Positions 54,610 to 64,000 of a stretch of DNA of 64,000 nt are shown in pieces. The DNA is from Cymbomonas tetramitiformis (Eukaryota; Chlorophyta; Pyramimonadophyceae; Pyramimonadales; Pyramimonadaceae), in NCBI GenBank assembly GCA_001247695.2, contig LGRX02025776.1:1-64000 (forward strand), in the 5' to 3' direction. The notes under the pieces are model-generated. The model saw nothing but the letters and a program-made list of their open reading frames with translations. It ran no database searches and was not told the origin of the DNA. The first letter of the stretch is position 1. Every line of letters starts with the position of its first letter. Position numbers and translations under genes: made by a program.

Positions 54610-55123
54610 GCCGAAATTTTTACAGTCGCGGTGCTCGAGCGTTAGTCAAGAAAATCCAAGAATTCAAAATGTTCGGTGATCAAGGTTCTAAAAAATGCAC
54701 TGCAAAGTTCTCGCCAAGAGAAACCAAATTTACACTTGAGCAAGCTATAGAAAATAAGGGCAGGGGCTTCAAATGCGGGGTCAAAGGTTCAAAATTTACA
54801 GCCGCGAAATAGGGTAGGGTAAGAGAGGGTGGCGATCGTGTCGTGAGGCTTGATGTCGACGCGCGTGCTGCTTCGGAGACTGCGGCTAGCTAGACCGGTC
54901 CATCTTAGTCCTAAGCAATTGTGCTCACGAACGGAAAATCTTCCTCTCTCTCACTCTACCCCTTTCGTGACTAGTGCGTCCTAGAACCTCATGCCCCGAT
55001 CTTCAGCCCCGAGCCCCTATAAAGGCTTTAGCCAGCCATGATTGGCGGTTTTAACTAACCACCTTAGGCCGGTGGTGGGCGCAAACCTGTGAAAACAAAC
55101 ACACAGTGAAGCACTACAAGTCA

Positions 55124-55394
55124 GGTGCTACGCTCGCATATGTCAACCGTGAAACTGTGAAGCTATACACAAGATAATACGATGTGTTATAGCTTCCGCC
55201 GAAAGAATGTGATGACAGCCCCTAAGGTGTCAGATGTGGAAATGACAGATGCTATGAACTGTCTGACTACCGAAGTCGATATCGGAGATGGCGCTGATGA
55301 CAGTGAAGAAGTCATAGTAGTCGAACCATATCGGTGATGACACAGATGACGATGACACTGTCGGCGTGCCAAATCCAGCAGATATAGAGCCTTG
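55124..55394. other. Right end region of the hAT element
   Basis: Non-coding as far as I can tell; repeated GATGACA/GATATCGG-type words lead up to the terminal GATATAGAGCCTTG. Confidence 0.45.
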
Positions 55395-55414
55395 TTGTCC
55401 ATACGGTTGTCCAT

Positions 55415-55900
55415 ATGGATCCTTACGACGTCCATACGCTGTCCATATGCAAATCCACACGGATGAATGGCGCAATAATCCGTAGGGCCCCGGCGTTCGC
55501 TGCTGCCCTTGCATCCTTCCAGGCGCCGGATTGCCCTACAGCCACTCTGGGGGTGCCAGCTCAGCAGACCGACACCCCTGCGGACGCGGCGATCATGACC
55601 TTCGTAGCGCCTGCAATCGAGGACCCGTCGCCACAGCTCGCCCCGTTATCTGCATCTACGGCTAGCGAGCCGGTGGCACCGCCCGCGGAGCGGCCGCTTG
55701 AGCGGCCATCTCTGCACCTAGCACGCACTGACTCCGACGAGGCGTGCCCGAGGACCCCGACGAGGATGCCGCCCTTCATGGCTTCACTGGAGAAGAAGAC
55801 TCCGATTGGCCGGCTTTCCGGGAGACTCCGTGGATTCCTTCGATCTTCACCAATGCCGCGGCTCAAAAGACCTTAGAGCGGGACTAGCCCACCTTACCTT
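55415..55900 (+). pseudogene. C-terminal fragment of a fifth Gag-like protein
   Basis: Pro/Ala-rich sequence (APAFAAALASFQAPDCP, SEPVAPPAERPLERPSLHL) followed, in the adjacent frame, by an acidic end (DEDAALHGFTGEEDSDWPAF). It lies upstream of a plus-strand LTR (56,060-56,319), so it is probably the gag end of a TCACGG-family element. The 5' part is replaced by the CACTA-2 array. A copy is at 40,290-40,535. Confidence 0.5.
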
Positions 55901-56059
55901 TTGCTTGTCTCTTAAATGCCTAGGCAGCGCCCATGCACGGATGTGCCTCTAGCTGGGTTGGAAAGGCCCCCTCGGCCTAGACATTAAATTGACATTGGGT
56001 TAGGGTTTAGGGTTTCCTTGCTCTTGCATGACCACTCACACCTTCGGGGTGAGGTGGTG

Positions 56060-56319
56060 TCACGGGGAAGCTGAAATTCCCCCCCACTGTATGGGGGTCC
56101 AGATTCTCCTAGCATCACCCCTTGCCGCGTGTGTCACAGGTCGTGTGTCACCGTCTGTCACTGATCTGCTAGTTAGCTCACACCCGTAACCTATCTATCA
56201 GTTAAGTTATCACCCGGTTTCACCAGCACTGCTTTTCTGTGTTCCTGCTGAAGTGAATATATATATTATCATTACATATATATATATATATAATTATATA
56301 TATATTCACTGTTCCATCA
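56060..56319 (+). repeat. 3' LTR of a TCACGG-family element
   Basis: Starts TCACGGGGAAGCTGAAATTC right after GGGGTGAGGTGGTG, ends GTTCCATCA. Matches 23,954-24,210. The leader before it (55,900-56,059) includes a telomere-like gggttagggtttaggg run, which is part of the element rather than a telomere. Confidence 0.8.
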
Positions 56320-56389
56320 TTTCCTTGCGGACGAAAGCCGCAAGCCCCCCACTAGCTTTTCAACCCAAGTCGAAGATGGGGTCCCACAC

Positions 56390-58466
56390 TGATAAACGGT
56401 GAAAATAGGTATATATTTGTGTGAATATATATATAACTATTTCACTGCAACAGGAACTCAGAAGGCAGTGATGGGAAACCGGTGATAACAAAGCTGATAG
56501 AAGGATTACGGGAGTGAGCTTTCTAGCAGGTGAGTGTCATACGGTGACACACGACCAGTGACACACGCAGCAAGGGGTGATACTAGGAGAAGCTGATTTC
56601 AGCTTCCCCGTGACACCACCTCACCCCGAAGGTGTGAGTGGCCATGCGAGAGCAAGGAAACCCTAAGCCCTAACCCAATGTCAATTTAGTGTCCAGGCCG
56701 AGGGGGCCTTTTCAACCCAGCTAGAAGCACATCCGTGCATGGGCGCTGCCTAGGCATCTAAGAGACATATAAACAGGCTAGGCGGGCTAGTCCCGCTCTA
56801 CGGTCTTTGTACATCAAGGCAAGCATCTACAAGCCGCGACGTGATTGCGGAATGGCGGCGGCGGAGTTCTCGATTGCAGAAGTCCTCGAGCGCCACGAAA
56901 ACGATGAATCAGCCAATGCCCACGCGGTGCCAAAGCCAAAAGCGGCCTGGCACCACCAGAGCGAATGCGTCGTTGAAGAGGGGATAGGGAGGTGGAAGGT
57001 GGAAAATGCGGTGAGGGAACGTGATCGAGGCCATGGGGAGGAACTCGAAAGGGATGATGGAGAGGGGGGAAGCGGTCGTGATAGCACCACCAAACGCACC
57101 ACCAGATGGCGACCACTGGGGGCATAAGGCGAAGGTGAGGGAAGTGGCGAGACGAAGTCGCGGAAGTCATTGGTCTCGTCGTTGTCGTCCAGGATGTTGT
57201 CGTCGTGATTGGTGCCTGGTGCGCAAGCACCACCAGACACCACCAGAACATAACCAGCGGTAAAAGGATGTCGATGCACTCGGAGAGAGAGCAACGCTAA
57301 ACGAACAGCGGCCATACGTGCACGCTGACGTTTAGTGCTGGACTTCGGGTTTAGGCTTAGTTATTATGGGCTCTGACTAGCCCCTAGCCTGACCCTGCTT
57401 CCGTCTCGTGTCCGTGACATCCTAGCACTGTACTGTACAGTAGTACAGTACAGTAGTACAGTCATCGTTTCACTGTCTGGGTTTCCGAGAGCATAAAGCT
57501 TCGGCCAGACACAAGTTATAGGATGATCAGTTTGTTTCCTAGCGAGCTTAGCCGGACAGCGTATCTGTCTTCCTCGCATTTAGTGGACATGACAGCTCCA
57601 GCCAGCTGTCTGCAGAATTCTGCGAACCCCAAGATAGGGTTCCCAAGCGAAACGGTATCTTCTCGAAAAATCAAGCGAATTGGACGATCGAAAGGTCACA
57701 TTGGGGCAGTTTTTGACGAGGAAAACGTTGGTGACGTCAAAAATGCCGTACGGTAAAGCGGTCCCCCGGCAGCAGAGGCGCTGCTGGCCAGAGTGTAGAA
57801 GGATTCTTATAAAAAATGACGGAGTGCACCAAAATGCACGAAAGCTGACGGAGACGGTGCGCGGGATACCAATCACCGTCGGTTGGCAAGCCACGAAAGA
57901 CGGAAGCGGCAAAAAGAACGGAGACGGAAAGGGACTCGCCGCTTTTTACGGTGCGGATCAAGCCGCGATAGCTGTGATGTCAACAGCTGACGGAAACGGT
58001 GCGCGGATTCCCAGTCACAGTCGGTAGGGTAAACCACGGTTAACGGAAGCGGCAAAGGGAACGGAGACGGAAAAATTGCCGCTGATACGGTTCGCAGTTG
58101 AATTATGCTGCGATGTTGACGGTAAAAAAAACGGTGTTGACGGTTTGTAGAATCGGACGAACCGAAGCGAGCCGAACCAACCGGAATCACCACTCACGTG
58201 AAGTGGGACCCATAACCTGATAGAACAGGTGAAAATAGGTATATATTTGTGTGAATATATATATAACTATTTCACTGCAACAGGAACTCAGAAGGCAGTG
58301 ATGGGGAAACCGGTGATAACAAAACTGATAGAAGGATTACGGGAGTGAGCTTTCTAGCAGGTGAGTGTCATACGGTGACACACGACCAGTGACACACGCA
58401 GCAAGGGGTGATACTAGGAGAAGCTGGACCCCCATACAGTGGGGGGGGATTTCAGCTTCCCCGTGA
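56390..58466 (-). mobile_element. Gag-less LTR element of the TCACGG family
   Basis: LTRs 56,390-56,613 and 58,218-58,466; on the minus strand they start TCACGGGGAAGC and end CTATCA (right copy). Followed by GGTTATGGGTCCCACTTCAC. The 5' leader matches that of the gag-3 element at 24.2 kb. The rest (56,614-57,900) shares blocks with 44.3-45.5 kb (for example LVVSGG and SGQQ.LCC in translation) but no convincing gene. It interrup­ts what looks like a SINE fragment; no clean target duplication was found. Confidence 0.7.
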
Positions 58467-58499
58467 CCCCCATTCGGCCGCACCAAGTCGGTAGTGGGG

Positions 58500-58765
58500 G
58501 GGGGTAGAGGAAGTGGGCAAGTTTTTTCAAAAAGTCTGGTCTATAAAAGCAAAAAGGTCTTTTGGTCTGTGACTCTCAACTCTGAACTCTCGCATCTCGT
58601 CGCGTCGCGTCGCGTCGCGTCGGGTCTACTCGAACTCGTGTCATCAGTCATGTCACTGGACTCGCGTCGGACTGCCGATGCCGGCACTGCCCGTTCCTGT
58701 CGCTGTCGCTGCGCTGTCGCTGTCGCTGTCGATGTCGCTGTCGATGTCGTTCCGTTCGCTTCAAG
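58500..58765 (+). repeat. SINE-body fragment followed by CGTCG and TGTCGC microsatellites
   Basis: GAGGAAGTGGGCAAGTTTT and TCTGGTCTAT match the minus-strand body of the SINE copies at 18.6 and 23.4 kb. Then CGTCG repeats (58,594-58,622) and TGTCGC/TGTCGA repeats (58,698-58,750). This lies a few hundred bases upstream of the next gene. Confidence 0.6.
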
Positions 58766-58990
58766 CGAAGGGGGGGGGGCGCAAACGGAAACGCAAAACG
58801 CTAAATGGTGTAATGAACTGTTAATGTTGTGTCCTGATGTTGTGTAAAGAATGTTGTGAGATCCTCCGCTCGTTCAACGTCACCATCTGGAGAGAAAGAA
58901 AAAAAGCTGCAATATTCTGAAATTGTCTGTTCAGATTTGCCCACAGATTACCACGCATACACATACCTTGGGGATCATACTCTTGCCTTC

Positions 58991-61900
58991 ATGGAAGAGC
59001 GAGCGAGGAAGCGTTTTCGCCCGTCACGATGCGTATACGTTGCTCTGATCTTGTTCAGTCTGCATCTAGCAGAAGGTGCAAAAATGCGAGAGTGCCCGAA
59101 AGAAGAACCATTTAACGGCGACCATCACGCCCGAAACCTTCCCAAAGGACAGGTTCCCGGGGAGAACCAGGACGTAACTTTCCATAACTCGCTTGCAGAT
59201 GACGTGTCGCTTTTCTGGGTGAGACCAAACACTGGTGTAGAGATGCTTGCAGCTATGATAGCAGCTGGTACATCCGAGGAGCATCACTCACACGTAGGCC
59301 ATATTTTCCGAGCCCGCGACGAGGGAGGAATGCTGATTCAAGAAGTCGTAGTCACCAAGCCTGACCGTGGTGCATTCCGGGCTACGGTATGCCTCTTGCT
59401 AGGAGCAGAATGCTCCGCTTTGACTGTGCTACGATATCCTTGTACTATATCGAGGGAAAATTGTTGGGTACAGGGTGGCGGCGGTGTGTAATACTCCACA
59501 CAGTTCATCGCGATCGTTGATATGCTAACAAATGGCCGTGTTAGCACAAGTTTACGATGCAAAGTGGTCTTATGCAAGTTTCGAGTGATATGCGGACCTC
59601 GTCACAACCTTCTCGTTGCGTCACTGTAATGCACACAGTGTGTGTAACTTGTTTAAGGGCTTCAACTTAAATCCTGAAAAGGTGGAAAGTAAGTCGACGT
59701 GCAGTTTCTGTAAAGGTCAACAGTTTCTTATTTCCTTTTTTTCCCCTACAGATAACTCCTTGCGGCGAGAGCGAAAAAGCATCGTTGCCCGCGTGCCCAG
59801 ATGAAATCATCAACCTTCGTTCGAAAGCAGGCCAACCCAATCCCGCGGAAGTGACGTTCAAAAACGACTTAGCCGAGGATGTAAATATCTACTGGATGAC
59901 TGACAATGGTATCGAGTCGTTTAGGAACGCAGTCGAACCGAATGGAGAAAGTATTCATAATAGTCATATTGGACACGCTTTCCGTGTGCGCACGGGCTCG
60001 ACCGGGGCTTTGGTGCACGTCGTCACGGTTAACAAAGCCAAAATGACGGTCTACTTGGCGCCGTGCGCAGAGGGTTCGTGCACCTCCTATCTTAGCTGCC
60101 CGCCCAAGCATGAATGCACTTCCCTGCTGCTGCAAGGACCATGTGGTTTGCCCGAACCTGCGCCTCTGTTTCGAATTCAAGGCAGTTACAGGTTGACCGG
60201 CTGCGAAGCGCTCGCTGTTTGTGCTGTTCTGTTCCACTCACGGAGCATCGCTAAAAGGCACCCGACCTCAGTCCTTGCGAATTCCATAAATCCCGAGCGG
60301 ATGCTTCATCATTTTCTCGAGGATAATGGCTCGCGTACTTTGCGGATGCAGGTAAAGACTCGAAGCTTGTTACAGACGAGCAGGTAGCAGGAATCAAGAA
60401 ACTAATTCATCCTGAGAACAGGAAGTGTGAACCTCCGGAAGACTCGACTCTTTGGAGTTGTATCCGGCCGACCTCTTTTCAACGGCCCCGGAGGGATCGG
60501 TGGGGTTTTCAGCCTAGCGACAAGATGCCAGGCAACGTATTATACAAGACCGCCGATGACACATATGTTGCCCACATTCCGAAGATGCCGAAAATTAGCA
60601 AAGGACCTGGTATTGGTCTCGTCGATTAACTTCTGTATCTGCGCCAGCGTCTATGACGTGCTAGCGCTTTACCACTGCTGCACCCACTCGCCCCGTAACT
60701 CACCTTCCTGTCTTCGCGAGTATGTTTGCCTCTAGATTGCGTCATCGGTTTACCGCTTGCCGCTTTGACGTTGCAAGGACAGAACGAGGCTCCCGTTCTT
60801 TCCATGGCCGTATCTTCCGCGCTTCTGACGCCAGCGGGTCGCTTATGACGCCGGGAACTGGCCGGCCGGTGCGCCCAGGTTGGCTGAAGATGGATATGCC
60901 GGACGGCTTAGCGGAATTCCTCAAGAATTTCTGGGATAAGGAGAAGGTGCGAGCCACTCTCTCCTTTGGGGAGTTGCTCACGATTGTGACTTTTCCTGTC
61001 CGAAAGACCTTTGTTTAGCTCCTCTCACTTCGAAGTGAGCCATTTGCATCCCTGCGTGAGCTCGAGTGTGACCAGGTTATGCCTGCGTGGAGCAGGGTAG
61101 ATCCCTCGTGCGCCACGAGTCGATCGGTGGTGGATACACGAATCAAGAGGTGGTTCCGATGGACAAGGTAGACCTAGACTTCTTCACACCGACGCGTTTC
61201 GAGATCGTGAAGAAGATGCGGCCCATCCTACAGTGGTGGACCAATCGTAGGTGGGTGTATAAGCGCACCTGCTTGTGTTCTGCACCCTTTATCTTCCTGC
61301 GGCACTAAAACCTCAAACACCTGAAAGCCGCAAACGCTCTCTTACGGCAGCCGCCCTCTCTCAGTGCCACGTGGCGGGTCCCCGCGACACTACAGGCATA
61401 TCACAGTGGTGCTCGCGTGAGCGGCTTGCCCGTGCAGGTTGGTGCACACTGCTACATACGGCTTGAGGATTTACAGGAGAGACAGCATGTTGCTCACACA
61501 CGTGGATCGTGCTGAAACCCATCTTGCCAGTGCTATCCTGCAGATCGACCAAAAGTCAGATGAAGGCTGGCCCCTTGAGGTATGTGCACGGCTGCGATCA
61601 GCAGGTGTACTTGTCACTTCCTTTATGCCATGACGGGACAGTTATCCTGCTGCTGATTTCTGACAAAGGGGAATCATGGCGGAAAGTGGAGTGATGCATT
61701 TTCTGGCCAAGTGGATTACAGGGCGGCGGAAGCTGAAGGCCATAAAAGCTGTTTTGAAATATGTTGCAAATTCTTAAGCCTTGAAGTCAATCAGGAGCTG
61801 GTTGGTGGCTAATTTGGGTCTGTGTGGGAGACGCTCATGGGGAGCAGGTGCTGACCCCCGCTGGAGATCCGTTTGAAGTCTTCTTAAGGGCGGGCGAGAT

Positions 61901-62021
61901 GCTCCTCTACGAAGGTGGAAGAATTCGGCACGGTCGCCCAGCTCGCTACAATGGGTCTGAATTCGTCAATGTCTTCACCCACTTCTGCCCCTTGGACTGG
62001 CAAGGGCCAAACAAGTACTGA
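58991..62021 (+). CDS. Secreted prolyl 4-hydroxylase with two N-terminal VHL-like beta domains
   Basis: Predicted exons: 58,991-59,386, 59,752-60,073, 60,352-60,609, one ending at 60,946, 61,120-61,250, 61,438-61,579, and a last one to the stop at 62,019-62,021. Start MEERARKRFRPSRCVYVALI leads into a hydrophobic signal or anchor ending LHLAEGA. VHL-like domain 1 has VTFHNSLADDVSLFWV and HSHVGHIFRARD. Domain 2 has VTFKNDLAEDVNIYWM and NSHIGHAFRVR. The first intron is supported because removing it gives ATITPCGES at the end of domain 1, parallel to VYLAPCAEG in domain 2. Catalytic part: RPTSFQRPRRDRWGFQ, GGYTNQEVVPMDKVDL, then YGLRIYRRDSMLLTHVDRAE with the Fe-binding His-x-Asp, and RIRHGRPARYNGSEFVNVF with the distal His and following Arg. 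Junction phases at 60,946/61,120 and 61,250/61,438 agree; the start of exon 4 and the last acceptor are unresolved. Family role: hydroxylation of peptidyl proline in the ER, using O2, 2-oxoglutarate and Fe(II). Confidence 0.75.
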
Positions 62022-63075
62022 AAAATAGGGGTTTCAGAATGTGGAAACTATTATGACCCTTTATCTTTTCTACCGAGACAAAGAGTAGTGCACGGTGCTC
62101 ACCTTGACTCGAAGCCCCTAGGTACTGCTAGGTAATGGCAATATGATGAAGCTTTGGAGGATTATACTTATGGATTTTAGATTCTGACCACGGAAAATAG
62201 ACTTTGTACTGGATACACCTTGTGCACACTCCATCGAAGCAGGCGCATTCTGTGCAAAGTGGACGATATTAAAACATGATATTAGTCAGATTCAATCTTT
62301 ACAGATACGAATACCTTATAAATGTAGAATGAAAAGAGATATATTAATAGTAAGGTACATATATTCTGCAAATCTGGGAATTCTTGCTTGTCACTCAATG
62401 CTGTACTCGATGTGTGCCCACCAGAACAGTATTTCAACACAGTGCAGGTGATCACTTCTTTGGTTCAGGTAGGGTGGCTCACCGATGATTTTAAGTATAG
62501 ATGTGACCGAGTAATAGTTGATAGTATAGTTGATACCGAGGCCTGCTGCAGAAGCGCCTTTATTGCAAGCGAACCGAAGTAATTAAAATCTCTTCACTTC
62601 GGCACGCAGTCGGATGTGGTGTCGGCTCATTGCAACATCCCCGTCATACAGTCGTCCAGAAACTGTTCAAAGCAGGTTTGAAATGCTTAGGTAGTGAAGT
62701 CAGTTAACACATGTAATGATGGTGTAAGTTCTCAGAATACCCTTTTTGGGAAACCCCATAAAAATGGTGGTGGACGTGCGGAATAAGGCTTCAAATGAAC
62801 AAATGCTCAAGAAAAGCGGCGGATGTAATCATGCCGCCTTGCATGTTTTACTATGTTTTTCAAATATGGCTAGTAAGTAATCACTATACTATTCACGCGA
62901 AGCATTCAAAGTGTTGAGTTTGAGGCTAAACTGAAAATATTCAAGCGCCGCTCCTGCATCTCCGGCTGGGTGATTCCTAGACTTCACTGCTAACGAACGC
63001 AAGCCACGCCAATCATCATTACTTGGAACCATCTAGCTATGCGCTCTGTCGAAATAGCCGTCAATCCGATCGGAT
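62022..63075. other. Intergenic, no recognised gene
   Basis: Downstream of the hydroxylase gene. AT-rich in parts (62,270-62,360). Short open frames look random. Nothing else supported. Confidence 0.5.
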
Positions 63076-63482
63076 CATATGACTACATCCACGACTCAGA
63101 TATGATGAGAGTGATAACGGCCAATTTTCAACTATTGCATATCGCGCAGTTTTTGGGTGGGACACCGGCTATCATATCACATTAGGTCTTGGAAACTACA
63201 AAGTAACATGCAGAAGCCCAATATGACCTGAGAACTTACATTTTCGTCAAATCAAAAATCACAAAAAATGGAAATATCATGAAAACCGGCATTTTTTTGT
63301 TTATTTTGGGCCCCAGTCATCCAACGGATGGCGGAAAATGTAGGGAAACCAACCCGCGAAGGGACTTATTTTTAACATGCACTATCGACTGGAACTCGTG
63401 GGTACCATGAAAATGCCCCGAGACGCCCATTATCAGCTCACCACTATAATCATCATATCTGAGTCGTGGATGTAGTCATATG
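63076..63482. mobile_element. MITE with 33-bp perfect inverted ends
   Basis: Arms 63,076-63,108 (CATATGACTACATCCACGAC...) and 63,450-63,482 are perfect inverted repeats; similarity continues a little outward (gatcg). The interior is AT-rich and non-coding. No target duplication was established. Confidence 0.75.
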
Positions 63483-63689
63483 GCGATCAGACGAATCAGG
63501 CGGATATCTGATATAATTTGAGCAGATCAGATCATCAAGTGGTTTTTTCCGCTGATTAGTTATATGACCTTCCGAGGATTGATAGCAGGGGGGGGGGAGC
63601 AGGGGTTCTGGAAATACCCTCCCCCTAGAACTTCAATTTTGCCCTTGGGGGTTAGCATCCCTTCCCTAGAACTTGCACTCGCGCACACT

Positions 63690-64000
63690 GCGGGGCGGGC
63701 GGGAGTGCCCCACGGTACCACCATAACGCGCGCGGGGCGAGCGGGAGTGCCCCACGATACCACCATAACGCGCGCGGGTCGGGTGGGAGTGCCCCACGAT
63801 ACGTGCCCTGTGATACCACCATCACGCTCGCGGGGCGGGCAGGAGTGCCCCACGAGACCACCATCGCGCGCATGGGGCGGGCGGGAGTGTCCCACGATAC
63901 CACCATCGCGCGCGTGGGGCGGGCGGGAGTGTCCCACGATACCGCCATCACGGGCGCGGACTAGTCACGCAAGGATGGTGGGGGTGGGAGTGCCCCGCGC
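63690..64000. repeat. 42-bp GC-rich minisatellite at the right edge
   Basis: GGGAGTGCCCCACGATACCA recurs at about 63,701, 63,743, 63,785, 63,841, 63,883 and 63,925, mostly 42 bp apart with one 56-bp unit. Open frames on the minus strand over this stretch are repeat artefacts. Confidence 0.85.

Larger units (their letters stand above)
47100..55394. mobile_element. hAT-type transposon containing nested LTR elements
   Basis: Ends CAGGGCTCTATATC and GATATAGAGCCTTG, with an 8-bp duplication TTGTCCAT (47,092-47,099, 55,395-55,402). The uninterrupted sequence exists at about 40,194-40,220, which confirms the boundaries. Excluding the nested LTR element (47,124-53,729) about 1.7 kb belongs to the hAT element itself. 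No hAT transposase is recognised; a frame on the minus strand (53,971-54,609) is the only coding signal. Confidence 0.85.

Noticed and set aside
55995..56015. Telomere-like gggttagggtttaggg
   Set aside because: Only two or three units, inside the 3' leader of an LTR element and mirrored at 56,660 in its relative; not a telomere.
63560..63951. Minus-strand frames rich in VSWGTPARPARV
   Set aside because: Translation of the 42-bp minisatellite at the window edge.

Overview
This window reads as nuclear DNA of a eukaryote, most likely a unicellular alga or other protist. Genes have short GT-AG introns. There is no operon structure and no ribosome-binding-site pattern. Most of the sequence is nested transposons. 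The few host-type genes are a SurE-like protein with an N-terminal extension, a calflagin-style EF-hand protein, and a secreted prolyl 4-hydroxylase that carries two VHL-like beta domains. I cannot name the species.

Layout. 1-3.8 kb: right part of a CACTA (En/Spm)-like transposon, with the C-terminal half of a TNP2-type transposase followed by a GGTCCATGCG array. 4.0-10.9 kb (minus): a broken multi-exon gene with a possible ParB-like segment, interrupted at 5390-8674 by a gag-only LTR element. 13.1-14.5 kb (minus): SurE-like gene. 15.3-16.9 kb (plus): EF-hand gene. 18.2-25.6 kb: a foldback element with a tRNA-like centre, SINE-like repeats and three decayed gag cassettes. 25.7-30.4 kb: two related transposons (A and B) with ATGGCTACT ends, a fourth gag gene (minus), and a small hAT-type MITE. 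30.4-33.1 kb: a 110-bp tandem array and an unrecognised broken gene. 33.1-40.3 kb (minus): a second CACTA-like element with its own 180-bp array. 40.5-46.9 kb: an LTR element interrupted by a TA-flanked element and a small LTR element. 47.1-55.4 kb: a hAT-type element containing a gag-only LTR element, which itself contains another one. 55.4-58.5 kb: gag remnant, LTR, and a gag-less LTR element. 59.0-62.0 kb (plus): the VHL/prolyl-hydroxylase gene. 63.1-64.0 kb: a MITE and a 42-bp minisatellite.

How the parts work together. At least six LTR families occur and none shows reverse transcriptase, integrase or protease. Several carry gag genes, three of them with a hydrophobic segment and an acidic tail after the nucleic-acid-binding part. 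Across families the bases just inside the 5' LTR (GGTTaTGG...) and just before the 3' LTR (GGTGGTG) are alike, so they are probably mobilised in trans by a shared pol-bearing partner outside the window. Target-site duplications and restored reading frames let most insertions be ordered in time.

The most interesting host locus is the gene at 58,991-62,021. It appears to combine an Fe(II)/2-oxoglutarate prolyl hydroxylase (the writer of hydroxyproline) with two VHL-like beta domains (the fold that reads hydroxyproline in animals). All calls come from reading sequence and translations by eye; no search or alignment was run.
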